DNA of 64,000 nt from an uncultured Lachnospiraceae bacterium (GTDB lineage Bacteria; Bacillota; Clostridia; Lachnospirales; Lachnospiraceae): positions 1-64,000 of the forward strand of contig CAJUHR010000017.1 in NCBI GenBank assembly GCA_910586255.1, given 5' to 3'. Under the pieces are notes generated by a model, which had not been told where the DNA came from, searched no databases, and saw only the letters and a program-made list of their open reading frames with translations. Both the position numbers and the translations under genes were made by a program. This document shows, one piece after another, positions 45,532 through 53,621 of this stretch (position 1 is its first letter; each line of letters opens with the position of its first letter).

Positions 45532-46371
45532 CTATATTCTCACAACCGATTTTTTGATTTTTTTATTTGCGATACCCCGATATCCCCGCAAGAGCACCTG
45601 GGAAATCCGGCCTGCCACCAGGCTGTCTCCGCTTCTCTTGTGAAAGTCCTCATCAAACTCATCCCCGGCCTTTGTGTCCAGCCGCTCATAATTCCCGTTC
45701 ATTTCCCGGTACTGTTCAAAAAGATAGTCAAAAATTTTACTCAGCACATCCAGAGTATCCGAATCATATTTTCCCAAAGACAGATTAATATCCAAAAATG
45801 CCCACAAGGCCTCGATGTTCCCCCACTGAACCCCCCAGCACAAAAATGCCTCCGGGCTTTTGCCGCTGAGCACCCGGGTCAGATCCTCGTGAACCTCCTG
45901 CCCCAGCTGCATATACATGCGATAATAAGTATCCAGCTGGCGAAAACCGTCCTCATAATAGCTTCTGACAATCCTGGCTTCCTCCACACAGCCCGCATAT
46001 TCCCCTTCCCGGTCCTTCAAGGCGCGATTCTCCTCCTGAAGTTCTTCCAGCTGCTTTTGGACAGTCTCCAACTGCCGCCGGATGTTTTGACTCTCTATCT
46101 CCCCATTGCTGACGGTCTGCTTTAGTTCTTCCACCTGCCTAAAGGCCCTATGCTTATCTTCCTTTTCTTCCTGCAGAGCTCTTCGGAGCATCTCCAATTC
46201 GGATTCCTTATCGTTTAAAGCAGCCCTCAGCTGCTTTGCCTCCTTCTTTCCCTTCTCCTCCCCCCCGCCAAAAACACCTTTTTTCTCTTCCCCGCCGGCA
46301 ATTTCTCGTATTCTTCTCTGTACACCCTTATCATCCAGAGCCCGCAACAGATCGTCAATATAATCTGCCAT
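45532..46371 (-). CDS. GrpE-like coiled-coil protein (probable nucleotide-exchange partner of the Hsp70-like ATPase)
   Basis: 279 residues from ATG 46371, which has GGGAGG upstream. Residues 45-125 form a long coiled coil (LRAALNDKESELEMLRRALQ; ETVQKQLEELQEENRALKD). The C-terminus reads GDEFDEDFHKRS, then ISQVLLRGYRGIANKKIKKS and VVRI. This parallels the beta-domain of GrpE (G-x-x-FD-x-x-x-H, then VLQKGY, then R-x-A-x-V-x-V). Adjacent placement before an Hsp70-like gene supports the reading. It opens the accessory operon. Similarity is by pattern only and could be convergent. Confidence 0.55.
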   Translation of the reverse strand: MADYIDDLLRALDDKGVQRRIREIAGGEEKKGVFGGGEEKGKKEAKQLRAALNDKESELEMLRRALQEEKEDKHRAFRQVEELKQTVSNGEIESQNIRRQLETVQKQLEELQEENRALKDREGEYAGCVEEARIVRSYYEDGFRQLDTYYRMYMQLGQEVHEDLTRVLSGKSPEAFLCWGVQWGNIEALWAFLDINLSLGKYDSDTLDVLSKIFDYLFEQYREMNGNYERLDTKAGDEFDEDFHKRSGDSLVAGRISQVLLRGYRGIANKKIKKSVVRI

Positions 46372-46416
46372 TTTTGGTTCCTCCCGCCACATATGGATTT
46401 TCTCAAACTAAATATT

Positions 46417-46444
46417 ATTTTACATTATCCGACATATTTTGCAA
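46417..46444 (-). promoter_or_regulatory. Promoter of the GrpE/Hsp70/HerA operon
   Basis: Minus-strand TTGCAA (46439-46444), 16 bases, TAAAAT (46417-46422), about 45 bp before the first start codon. Confidence 0.4.
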
Positions 46445-46531
46445 GCCCTTTCCCATCTGGAAATAGATGGCGAGCAGTAATCCTCTATTCGTGACAGTGC
46501 AAATTTTTTGGAAATGACTTATAAATATACG

Positions 46532-46560
46532 TTGTAAATATCAGATAAATATTCTATAAT
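46532..46560 (+). promoter_or_regulatory. Promoter of the Nudix gene
   Basis: TTGTAA (46532-46537), 17 bases, TATAAT (46555-46560), 38 bp before the ATG. Confidence 0.65.
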
Positions 46561-46598
46561 CGAGTACATAAATCGACACTTGAAAACCGGAGGCATAT

Positions 46599-47087
46599 AT
46601 GAATCAAAAATTTTGTCAGGAATGTGGTACAAAGCTGATTGATAAAAAGTTAGAAAATGAAGGAATGATTCCTTTTTGCCCCAAATGCAAACAATATTGT
46701 TTCCCCACGTACAATGTTGCCGTCAGCATGATTGTTATAAATAAGCAGACAAATAAGATATTGCTGATCAAACAATATGGAAAAGCTGCTTATATTCTTG
46801 TAGCAGGATATGTAAACAGAACCGAGGAGTTAGAACATGCGGTTGCAAGAGAAATAAAAGAAGAGACCGGCATGACCGTATCTCACATCCGATTTAACCG
46901 GACAAGATTCTTTGAGCCATCCAATACATTGATGTGTAATTTTACTGCATATGTTGAGAGTGACAGCGAGCTTTGTATCAATGAAGAGGTTGACAGCTAT
47001 CAGTGGTTTACAAGTGAGGAGGCAAGAAAAAACATATTGCCAAATAGTCTTGCTTCACATTTTTTAAATGCATATCTTGATCAATAA
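46599..47087 (+). CDS. Nudix hydrolase with N-terminal zinc ribbon
   Basis: 162 residues. A zinc ribbon (CQECGTKL and CPKCKQYC, residues 6-31) precedes a Nudix fold whose box is complete: G at GYVNRTE, then AREIKEETGM (residues 68-90). The layout is that of NADH-pyrophosphatase-like Nudix enzymes, although the family-specific downstream SQPWPFPxS motif is not seen, so the substrate is open. It is AT-rich compared with its minus-strand neighbours and oriented against them. With the YkgJ gene it forms a two-gene unit between the accessory operons. Confidence 0.85.
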   Translation: MNQKFCQECGTKLIDKKLENEGMIPFCPKCKQYCFPTYNVAVSMIVINKQTNKILLIKQYGKAAYILVAGYVNRTEELEHAVAREIKEETGMTVSHIRFNRTRFFEPSNTLMCNFTAYVESDSELCINEEVDSYQWFTSEEARKNILPNSLASHFLNAYLDQ

Positions 47088-47128
47088 AAGGCAATCTGTT
47101 CAAAAAGATATTTTAGGGGGACCTACTT

Positions 47129-47644
47129 ATGTTAAATCCTGATAAAGTCCAATCAGAAGCAAAAAAGAAAGAAAATGAAAACATGAAATTCCGTACCTTT
47201 TTAAAATGTAATGCGAACCCTGAAAAACTGGATCGACAGTTTGCCCGATTGCACAGTGAATTGTTCGCAAATTACGATTGCAGCAAATGCAGAAACTGCT
47301 GTAAAATGTACTATGGATCCATTCCGGAGAATGAACTGGAAAAAGCAGCTTCCCATCTCAAGATGACTGTAAAAGAATTGATTGATACATATCTTATAGA
47401 AGAAAAAGTGGAGCAAACCTACTCAACCAAACATATTCCCTGCGATTTTCTGGAAAAAGACGGCTCCTGTATGCTGGGAGACACCAAACCCGAAAATTGT
47501 AAAAAATATCCCTATACCGATCAACCCGATCGATTAGCCAGCATGTACACGGTTCTGGAAGCAGTGGAGGTGTGCCCGGTGGCTTTTGAGATTCTGGAAC
47601 AGTTAAAGAAGGAATATAGATTTCGTTCCAGAAAAAGGTACTAA
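47129..47644 (+). CDS. YkgJ-family cysteine-cluster protein
   Basis: 171 residues. Cysteine cluster CSKCRNCCKM (near residue 51) with later Cys in HIPCDFLEKDGSCMLGDTKP, ENCKKYPY and VCPVAF, the YkgJ pattern for binding a metal or iron-sulfur centre. Biochemical function is unknown for the family. The start ATG has AGGGGG nine bases upstream. It follows the Nudix gene by 41 bp and shares its AT-rich composition. Confidence 0.85.
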   Translation: MLNPDKVQSEAKKKENENMKFRTFLKCNANPEKLDRQFARLHSELFANYDCSKCRNCCKMYYGSIPENELEKAASHLKMTVKELIDTYLIEEKVEQTYSTKHIPCDFLEKDGSCMLGDTKPENCKKYPYTDQPDRLASMYTVLEAVEVCPVAFEILEQLKKEYRFRSRKRY

Positions 47645-47655
47645 AAATAAATTTT

Positions 47656-47680
47656 TGCCAGCAGGTAAATCCTGCTGGCA
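47656..47680. terminator. Hairpin between convergent YkgJ and P-loop ATPase genes
   Basis: TGCCAGCAGG (47656-47665) and CCTGCTGGCA (47671-47680) pair perfectly over 10 bp. T-rich sequence is present but not ideal on either strand. Confidence 0.6.
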
Positions 47681-47691
47681 GTCCTTTCAGG

Positions 47692-49200
47692 TTATTTCGG
47701 TCTCTTTATCCCTCCTTTTCTCTTTAACCCAAGCCCATGCAAATATATTTCAGGAACATTAATCCTGCCATCCGTTGTTTTCATCACAATCCCCAAAGTC
47801 AATAAAGTATCCAGTATTTCCGTATTGGTTTTCCCCGGCAGCTTATTTCTTTCCTCTTCCGGCCAGCTTTCCGGCATCAGATAGCCTAAAAATTCCTCCT
47901 GATTCATCAACATTGTCTTTTTTTCTAAGCGGACAATGAGATTTTTCATCCACTGATACTCGTCTTCCGTCAACTCCTGTACTCTGTCAGCGGAAACCTT
48001 TGCCACAGCCCCCTGCAGTCTTGTAGGGAGAAGAAGCCTGTCCGCTTCCAGCTTCGATATGTCATCATGATGGGATAACATATCTTCCGCCGCAAATGCA
48101 AAACATTTTAAGAAAGCCCGCGGAGCCATCTCCCCATTTGCATCCTGAATATGGTTTGGAACCCAGGTATAACTTATACCCTGTTTCGCAGTATTACCCA
48201 TATATTTCCCGATCATCTTCGCTACAAAAGCTTCAAATGCCTGCTCTGAATCACCGGGCAAGTATCCCAGGATTTGATTTTCGTCTTCCCTCAGCAGTTC
48301 AGGCACATCTTTTAAATAGGATACCAGCTCTTCCATCCCCAGATTAGCCAGCCGTTTCACCAAAAGCTGATAAAGGGCAGCCTTATTCCAGTTTAATTCA
48401 AACCGATAGGCCCCCATTTTCGATGAATCTACAAACCGAAGAGCCTTTGCATTGTATAAATCCGTGCGCAAAAATATTTTTGCCTTCAGATTTGTATAGC
48501 GGCTGTTATGGCGGTACCAAAAGTCCAACAAGCTTCTTATAAAAGCAAACAAATCTTCATAATTGCTGCAGATCTGGTCTAGTTCATCATATACCAAAAA
48601 TACGCACAGATCCTTCTCTTTGAAAAAACTGTCTGCCTTGTCCAGAAAACTTTCCCACTTTTCTTTCTCCGAATCCAAAGCCCTCCACCACCTGGAAATC
48701 TCACTGCTGCTTTTTTGTAAGCTTTTTGTCACAGACGGCGCAAAATATTGATCTGCCAGTTGGCATATTTTCTCTTCGCCTCCATACTCCCTTAAGATAA
48801 CAGAACACAACAAACCTCCCCAAAAGGAACTGAGATGATCTGTCTTTTCATTTTTCAGTAAATCATCACAGACATTTGATGTGGGAAACACTTTTGCCTC
48901 CGGCCCTCTTGCCGCGTATCCAACCAAAAACTCGCTTTTCCCCAGATTCGTATAACGGCGCCTGTCTTTCTGGCTCATCACATGGTCCAATCCGCCGCAG
49001 GAGGTTAAAATGCGAAACAACTCTGTTTTTCCTGCCCCCCGGCCTCCTGTAATCAGAAAAATCCTTTTGTCTGCCAGCTTGCTGTAACCGCGAAGGGGCA
49101 GAAAATTCTGTAAAAGATTGTTTTCATCCTCCCCCGCTCCATTGGCCGGAACACACTGGGAAATCCCTTCCAGCATCCGATATTTCTTATCAATCTCCAT
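47692..49200 (-). CDS. P-loop ATPase of the Sll1717 type
   Basis: 502 residues. Walker A ITGGRGAGKTELFRIL (near 48-63) and Walker B LCVFLVYDELDQICSNYEDL (near 200) in a STAND/AAA-like single domain, then IFLRTDLY as sensor-like text. The second half is helical with a winged-helix-like end. This matches P-loop ATPases labelled Sll1717 family, often seen beside other ATPases in defence loci. ATG 49200 is preferred over the ATG seven codons earlier, because the upstream gene ends 3 bp before it. It is the last gene of a three-gene operon. Confidence 0.75.
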   Translation of the reverse strand: MEIDKKYRMLEGISQCVPANGAGEDENNLLQNFLPLRGYSKLADKRIFLITGGRGAGKTELFRILTSCGGLDHVMSQKDRRRYTNLGKSEFLVGYAARGPEAKVFPTSNVCDDLLKNEKTDHLSSFWGGLLCSVILREYGGEEKICQLADQYFAPSVTKSLQKSSSEISRWWRALDSEKEKWESFLDKADSFFKEKDLCVFLVYDELDQICSNYEDLFAFIRSLLDFWYRHNSRYTNLKAKIFLRTDLYNAKALRFVDSSKMGAYRFELNWNKAALYQLLVKRLANLGMEELVSYLKDVPELLREDENQILGYLPGDSEQAFEAFVAKMIGKYMGNTAKQGISYTWVPNHIQDANGEMAPRAFLKCFAFAAEDMLSHHDDISKLEADRLLLPTRLQGAVAKVSADRVQELTEDEYQWMKNLIVRLEKKTMLMNQEEFLGYLMPESWPEEERNKLPGKTNTEILDTLLTLGIVMKTTDGRINVPEIYLHGLGLKRKGGIKRPK

Positions 49201-49202
49201 GC

Positions 49203-50546
49203 CTAGTCCTCTCCAAACCATTTTTTAATACGATCTGTAATTTTCTTATAACCTTCCCCTGTCAGTATGGTTTTAAAAGCATTTACCCTCTGATTTTTCT
49301 CCTGACTTCCGTCCGAGTAAAGTTCAACTCCCATAAGAAGCTCATCATTAAAAGAGAGAAACTCCGGAAAATGGATTTCTCCTTCTGCCTCCACTCCGGG
49401 AATCCCGCTCTCATCGTCATAATAATTCTCCACACATACGGTATAGGATTTATTAATAAAATGATTTCTGGCTGACATATAACCTTCGGATGCTATTTTC
49501 GGACACATAGTGCCTACAATCATTACCGGAAAATCTGCCTTGTGTCCTTCCGCTATGGTCCGCAGAACCTGAGTCAGGCCGTCCCATGACTGTCTGCTGT
49601 CATTTCCAAAAAGCACCGAACCATGGGGAAGCTGCGCCACTGCTACGCCTCCCATATCGTGAAATCCGGCTCGGGCATCGATAAGGATATAGTCCACATC
49701 ATAATGCTCCTTTATATCCTTCAGTAATGTAGTCAGTGCCTCCCTCAGATAACCTGGCCGGTTATCCTGAAAATCGATTCTGGCCAGCTTCTGAAGATAA
49801 TTTTCATCCAGCTTTCCGGCTGGCATCAGAAACAGATGTCCCTCATTCTCAGCCAGCAGCGCCGGATCCGTTACATCCAGAACATAGTCGGTGACCGATG
49901 CTCTGTTATCAATTTCATGCTCAATCAAGTAATCCAATACACCTCTGGCAATCAGCTCTTCATCAAAAAACAAGGTTGCCAATCCTGGAGCTTCAATATC
50001 AGTGTCTACCATCATCACATTTTTTCCCTGCCCAATCAGAGTCAGGGCCACTGCCGCCAATGCTGTCGTTCGTCCCATACCTCCTTTAAAGGAATAAAAT
50101 GTAATCACTTTTTTACCGCCAATCCCTGTTGCCTCGTCATAGGACCATACGGATTCCTGGTTCGTTAGATGACACACCCACGCTTTCTTCGCGATAGGCC
50201 GTTCGGATAGATAGAATTTGATATCGTCCATCATTTTCCAGTTTATTCGTTCCTGCTCCAGGATATCTATAATCAGTTTCTGGCGTTCTTCGATTTTATT
50301 CTGCTTATTTGAATCGGACAGTTTCTTCCAATATATTTTCCCGCTAAAGTATGATCCCAATTCCTGTTGGAATATGGTGGCAAGCTCTTGCTTATCCAAA
50401 TCCGGAACAGATTTTGTGTTGTTCATCAAAAAAGATAGTCTTCCGTATACATCTCTTATTACCGTAACCTCTGACAAAAGGCTTTTTTTGTCCCACAGAT
50501 GTACACTCCTCGCCGCCGCATCCAAAGAATTATTAAACGTAATCAT
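49203..50546 (-). CDS. MinD/ParA-like ATPase, KGGVGR-motif variant
   Basis: 447 residues. The N-terminal 145 residues are helical and unassigned (DKQELATIFQQELGSYFSGK). Then comes a deviant Walker A, FYSFKGGMGRTTALAAVALT, in which the usual second Lys is Arg, followed by VMMVDTDIEAPGLA and VDYILIDARAGFHDMGGVAV. This variant class (KGGVGR) is recognised among ParA/MinD relatives linked to conflict systems; ATP use may differ from normal ParA. It starts 11 bp after the HEPN-like gene and ends 2 bp before the next start, so the three genes are tightly coupled. Confidence 0.8.
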   Translation of the reverse strand: MITFNNSLDAAARSVHLWDKKSLLSEVTVIRDVYGRLSFLMNNTKSVPDLDKQELATIFQQELGSYFSGKIYWKKLSDSNKQNKIEERQKLIIDILEQERINWKMMDDIKFYLSERPIAKKAWVCHLTNQESVWSYDEATGIGGKKVITFYSFKGGMGRTTALAAVALTLIGQGKNVMMVDTDIEAPGLATLFFDEELIARGVLDYLIEHEIDNRASVTDYVLDVTDPALLAENEGHLFLMPAGKLDENYLQKLARIDFQDNRPGYLREALTTLLKDIKEHYDVDYILIDARAGFHDMGGVAVAQLPHGSVLFGNDSRQSWDGLTQVLRTIAEGHKADFPVMIVGTMCPKIASEGYMSARNHFINKSYTVCVENYYDDESGIPGVEAEGEIHFPEFLSFNDELLMGVELYSDGSQEKNQRVNAFKTILTGEGYKKITDRIKKWFGED

Positions 50547-50557
50547 ACTTTATCTCC

Positions 50558-51013
50558 TTATAAATATCCATCTACCCGCATATGTAGCATCTCTTTTATC
50601 AGACCTCCTGCAGCCTTCTGACAAGCCTCAGCATCTGCTTTTGTATAAGCACCATCTTTGAAGTATCGCCTTTGGGGATGATCTTTGAACAAGATTAACG
50701 GCAATTCCGTTTTTGACAGCTTTAATGCACAGGAAGGTTCCAGTATAGTCAGTAACTCCATGTCTGCCAGCAGCATTATTTGGATATCCTGAAGCAGTGT
50801 CTCTCCCCAATGACTGTATTGTTTTTTGTATTTTTCAATTTCCCCAGAAGTACTCATTTTAACAGAACGCACCTTTTCCATAATTTTTTTCAGAGCACAT
50901 TCGGCCGCAAATCCCTGCATACATACGGCATTATCATATTCCTCCTGCTCTTGCAGGATCGTTCCATCGATCCAATGCCTGACCGCTGCTTCGTAAAAAT
51001 TCTCACCCGTCAT
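50558..51013 (-). CDS. HEPN-like small protein
   Basis: 151 residues, all helical in appearance. DNAVCMQGFAAECALKKIME near residue 27 is the typical second-helix text of HEPN proteins, with HWGETLLQ after a spacer. The RNase motif R-x4-6-H is not evident, so it may be a non-catalytic HEPN, for example an antitoxin-like or scaffold version. It is first in the operon with the KGGVGR ATPase and the Sll1717-type ATPase. No own promoter is obvious in the 48-bp gap after capA. Confidence 0.55.
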   Translation of the reverse strand: MTGENFYEAAVRHWIDGTILQEQEEYDNAVCMQGFAAECALKKIMEKVRSVKMSTSGEIEKYKKQYSHWGETLLQDIQIMLLADMELLTILEPSCALKLSKTELPLILFKDHPQRRYFKDGAYTKADAEACQKAAGGLIKEMLHMRVDGYL

Positions 51014-51052
51014 CTGTACACCTCATTCTTATAAACCTTGTCTTGATGCATA

Positions 51053-51074
51053 GGGGCATCCTCACGGATGCCCC
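51053..51074. terminator. Perfect hairpin across the capA stop codon
   Basis: GGGGCATCC (51053-51061) and GGATGCCCC (51066-51074) with a 4-base loop containing the stop codon. No T-run follows, so it may attenuate or protect rather than terminate. Confidence 0.45.
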
Positions 51075-52318
51075 ACTCTCCCTTCCTCATCCACCGTCAC
51101 CCCGAAAGCTCTGCTGTACTCATTGAGCCTTTGAATAATCAGACGTTTCCGGTCTCCCTCCGCCACGGTGGGACAGTAATCATTTCGATGCTCCACGGAG
51201 CTTAGAGTACAGGGAATCAGCGTCAGCTCCGCTTCCTTTGTGGCCGCCCCGTTCTCAATCTCAAATCTGGCCTGGGCAATCATGGTATTTTTGTCCTTCG
51301 GATTCCGGTTTCCGCCGAAACAGAAATTCCCCAAGCTGTAGATAATGTACTTTCCGTTATAATATTCAACTCCCTGCAGTACATGGGGGTGACAGCCCAC
51401 CACCAGATCCACGCCCCAGTCAATGCACTTGCGACCCAGCTCCAGTTGATATCCGGTGGCATTGTAGGTGGATTCTATGCCCCAGTGGCAGCAGGCCAGG
51501 ATCAGATCCGCCTCCTGCTGCCGCAGCTTTTGTATGCCGTTTTGCACATAAGTCTCCACATTCCTTCCGCCATAGATCACATCCACGGAAATGATCCCGA
51601 TCTTTATTCCGTCCTCGGTCTCAAAGATCCCTGTCTTGTCATCATAGGCATAGGGCAGGCCGATGCTCTCAAAGGCGGCCACCGTATCTGCCACCCCCTG
51701 AGCCCCGTAGTCAATCCGGTGATTGTTTCCAAAGCTGACCGCGTCAATGGAGGCCTCCGGCAGAATATGAATGTATTCCGGCTTTCCCTTAATATTGAAG
51801 GCCTTCTCCACCCGGTTGTTGGAGTTGGTCAGAACCCCCTCAAAGTTTACCAGAGTCATATCATCTGCCTCAAAGATTGGTTTGACATTTTTGAAAAACC
51901 AGGACGGACCCTGCCGGTCATACATCTCCCGGAAGGTTCCCTCATACCCGTGGATGGAAAGATTCCCCAGGGAGCAGTCGCCGGCCAAGGAGATGACCAC
52001 TTCTCTCTTTGCGCTTCCATCCTCCGCCGCTTTATCTGCCGCAGCTTCCCCGCTTTCCACATGGCCCGGCTCTCTGTCCGCCCTTGTTTTTCCGGCCTCA
52101 ATGACCCTTGAGACAGTCTCGGATATCTCCCGGGAGGCTTCTTTTGATTCTTCCCCTGTCTCTGAATTTGCCGGGGAGGTCTCGGATGTTTCTTCCCCCG
52201 CATCCGTGTTTTCCTCTGCTGCTTCTCCACTTTTCACCTCATGAGACCCATATCCGCTGGCCAGAAATGACATGGCCACAACCCCTGCCACAAATAATCC
52301 TTTTTTCCATTTTCTCAT
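51062..52318 (-). CDS. CapA-family metallophosphatase-like protein
   Basis: 418 residues. A signal sequence (residues 4-24), a Glu/Ser/Ala-rich linker (28-105) and a CapA domain: VVISLAGDCSLGN, LVNFEGVLTNSNNR, DAVSFGNNHRIDYGAQGV, LILACCHWGIEST, VVGCHPHVLQGVEYYNGKYI and YSLGNFCFGG. The metal-type Asp, Asn, His set is present. The family was named from poly-gamma-glutamate capsule synthesis; in Clostridia most members stand alone and have unknown roles. At the expected lipobox the text is FLASGYGS, where Cys is normally found, so lipid anchoring is uncertain. Confidence 0.88.
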   Translation of the reverse strand: MRKWKKGLFVAGVVAMSFLASGYGSHEVKSGEAAEENTDAGEETSETSPANSETGEESKEASREISETVSRVIEAGKTRADREPGHVESGEAAADKAAEDGSAKREVVISLAGDCSLGNLSIHGYEGTFREMYDRQGPSWFFKNVKPIFEADDMTLVNFEGVLTNSNNRVEKAFNIKGKPEYIHILPEASIDAVSFGNNHRIDYGAQGVADTVAAFESIGLPYAYDDKTGIFETEDGIKIGIISVDVIYGGRNVETYVQNGIQKLRQQEADLILACCHWGIESTYNATGYQLELGRKCIDWGVDLVVGCHPHVLQGVEYYNGKYIIYSLGNFCFGGNRNPKDKNTMIAQARFEIENGAATKEAELTLIPCTLSSVEHRNDYCPTVAEGDRKRLIIQRLNEYSRAFGVTVDEEGRVGHP

Positions 52319-52424
52319 ACCACTTACTCCTCTTCTCCCCGTTTGGCAGTTCTAATCATCCGTTGGGATGCTCTTGCCAGACAATACTCACATGGCCTGG
52401 CTTTCCGGAAATATATCTGGATTT

Positions 52425-52453
52425 ATTCTACCATTCTATCTACAAAATGGCAA
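52425..52453 (-). promoter_or_regulatory. capA promoter
   Basis: Minus-strand TTGCCA (52448-52453), 17 bases, TAGAAT (52425-52430). A weak hairpin AGCCCA/TGGGCT (near 52508-52528) lies between it and the yitT stop. Confidence 0.45.
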
Positions 52454-52602
52454 TGGAGAACTTTCGGACAAAAGACATTGAGAGCGAACAGTAACTAAAA
52501 AGCAACAAAAGCCCAAAGAGCCTGGGCTCACTTGCCCTCTCTCCGGACTTTTGCTATTTTATGGAAAACATCATAAATCATTTAATATCCCAAAAGGATT
52601 CC

Positions 52603-53472
52603 CTACACATGATCGTCCTCCAGAAATCCCTCCCCGTATACCTCCTTGGTCGGCGCCACGATCACAAATGCATGGGGATCGTATTTGTCGATGATTTTCT
52701 TCACCAGATAAAACTGCTTGCGGTCTACGGCACAGCTGAGGGTCTCACAGTCCCTCTTGCTGTATCCCCCCACACTCTTATAAAAGGTGGTTCCCCGATT
52801 CAGGGTCCGCATAATCTCATCCGCAATTTCCCGGTTCTTCGGCGAATGGATAAAAATCATATTCCCCCGGTTCATACCGTACAGGATCATGTCAATGGCT
52901 TGGGTGACGCACACAATGGAAATAATGCCGTAAAGGGCTGATTCGATTCCGCCAAACACCAGAACGGAAACTCCCACCACAAGAAAATCAATCAACATAA
53001 TCGCGTATCCTGTCTGCATATAGGGATATCTTTTTTGAAGCAGCTTTGCCAGAATATCCCCTCCGCCGGAGGTGGAGCCATGCATAAAAATCAATGCCAT
53101 GCCGGCGCCGACAAAAATGCCGCCAAAGGCTGAGGATATCAGCCGGTCTCCCATATACTGCGGAACATTGAGCCAGGAAAAAGCGTCCTGAATCACACTC
53201 ATCCAGATAACCGTTCGGATGGTTTTCCAGGTCATTGCCCGGTCCAGAGATACATAGGAGGCAATAAACAGCGGGATATTGAGGAGCAATGTCAAAATAC
53301 CAATGGGAAGCCCCAGCAGATAGTTAAGCATCAATGCCATACCGGATACTCCTCCCGGCGCTATGTGACAGGGTTCAATAAAGCACCAGACGCCCAGAGC
53401 CTGAAGCAGGGAGCCGGCGATATCATAGATGCTTCCTTTGACTGATACATACCACTTTGAGGAGGCCTTCAT
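52603..53472 (-). CDS. YitT-family membrane protein
   Basis: 289 residues. Five or six hydrophobic segments (residues 15-190) include EPCHIAPGGVSGMALMLNYL, IFVGAGMALIFMHGSTSGGG and DILAKLLQ, then a soluble C-terminal DUF2179 domain (FIHSPKNREIADEIMRTLNR; YDPHAFVIVAP). The family is widespread in Firmicutes with uncertain transport role. ATG 53472 fits AGAAGG upstream better than the GTG seven codons earlier, which overlaps the stop of a gene remnant. Confidence 0.92.
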   Translation of the reverse strand: MKASSKWYVSVKGSIYDIAGSLLQALGVWCFIEPCHIAPGGVSGMALMLNYLLGLPIGILTLLLNIPLFIASYVSLDRAMTWKTIRTVIWMSVIQDAFSWLNVPQYMGDRLISSAFGGIFVGAGMALIFMHGSTSGGGDILAKLLQKRYPYMQTGYAIMLIDFLVVGVSVLVFGGIESALYGIISIVCVTQAIDMILYGMNRGNMIFIHSPKNREIADEIMRTLNRGTTFYKSVGGYSKRDCETLSCAVDRKQFYLVKKIIDKYDPHAFVIVAPTKEVYGEGFLEDDHV

Positions 53473-53492
53473 GTCATGCACCTTCTTTCTCA

Positions 53493-53612
53493 CTACTGAT
53501 TTTTCTTTTCAGCAAACTCTGCTTTAACCTGCTCCATCAAACCCTCTGTGGTGATAAGATCGCAAGCAGCTCCGCCAATCGCCTTTGCATCGTAAATGAC
53601 AGCCTGTCTGAT
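53493..53612 (-). pseudogene. C-terminal remnant of an M20 peptidase/amidohydrolase
   Basis: A 39-codon tail reads AKAIGGAACDLITTEGLMEQ then VKAEFAEKKNQ and stop. It resembles the C-terminal helix of M20 amidohydrolases of the aminobenzoyl-glutamate type (KAMALTALDLLTDPELLKKA-like). An in-frame stop precedes it and no upstream part survives; hemZ ends 10 bp beyond. The rest was probably deleted. Confidence 0.45.
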
Positions 53613-53621
53613 TCAAAAAAT

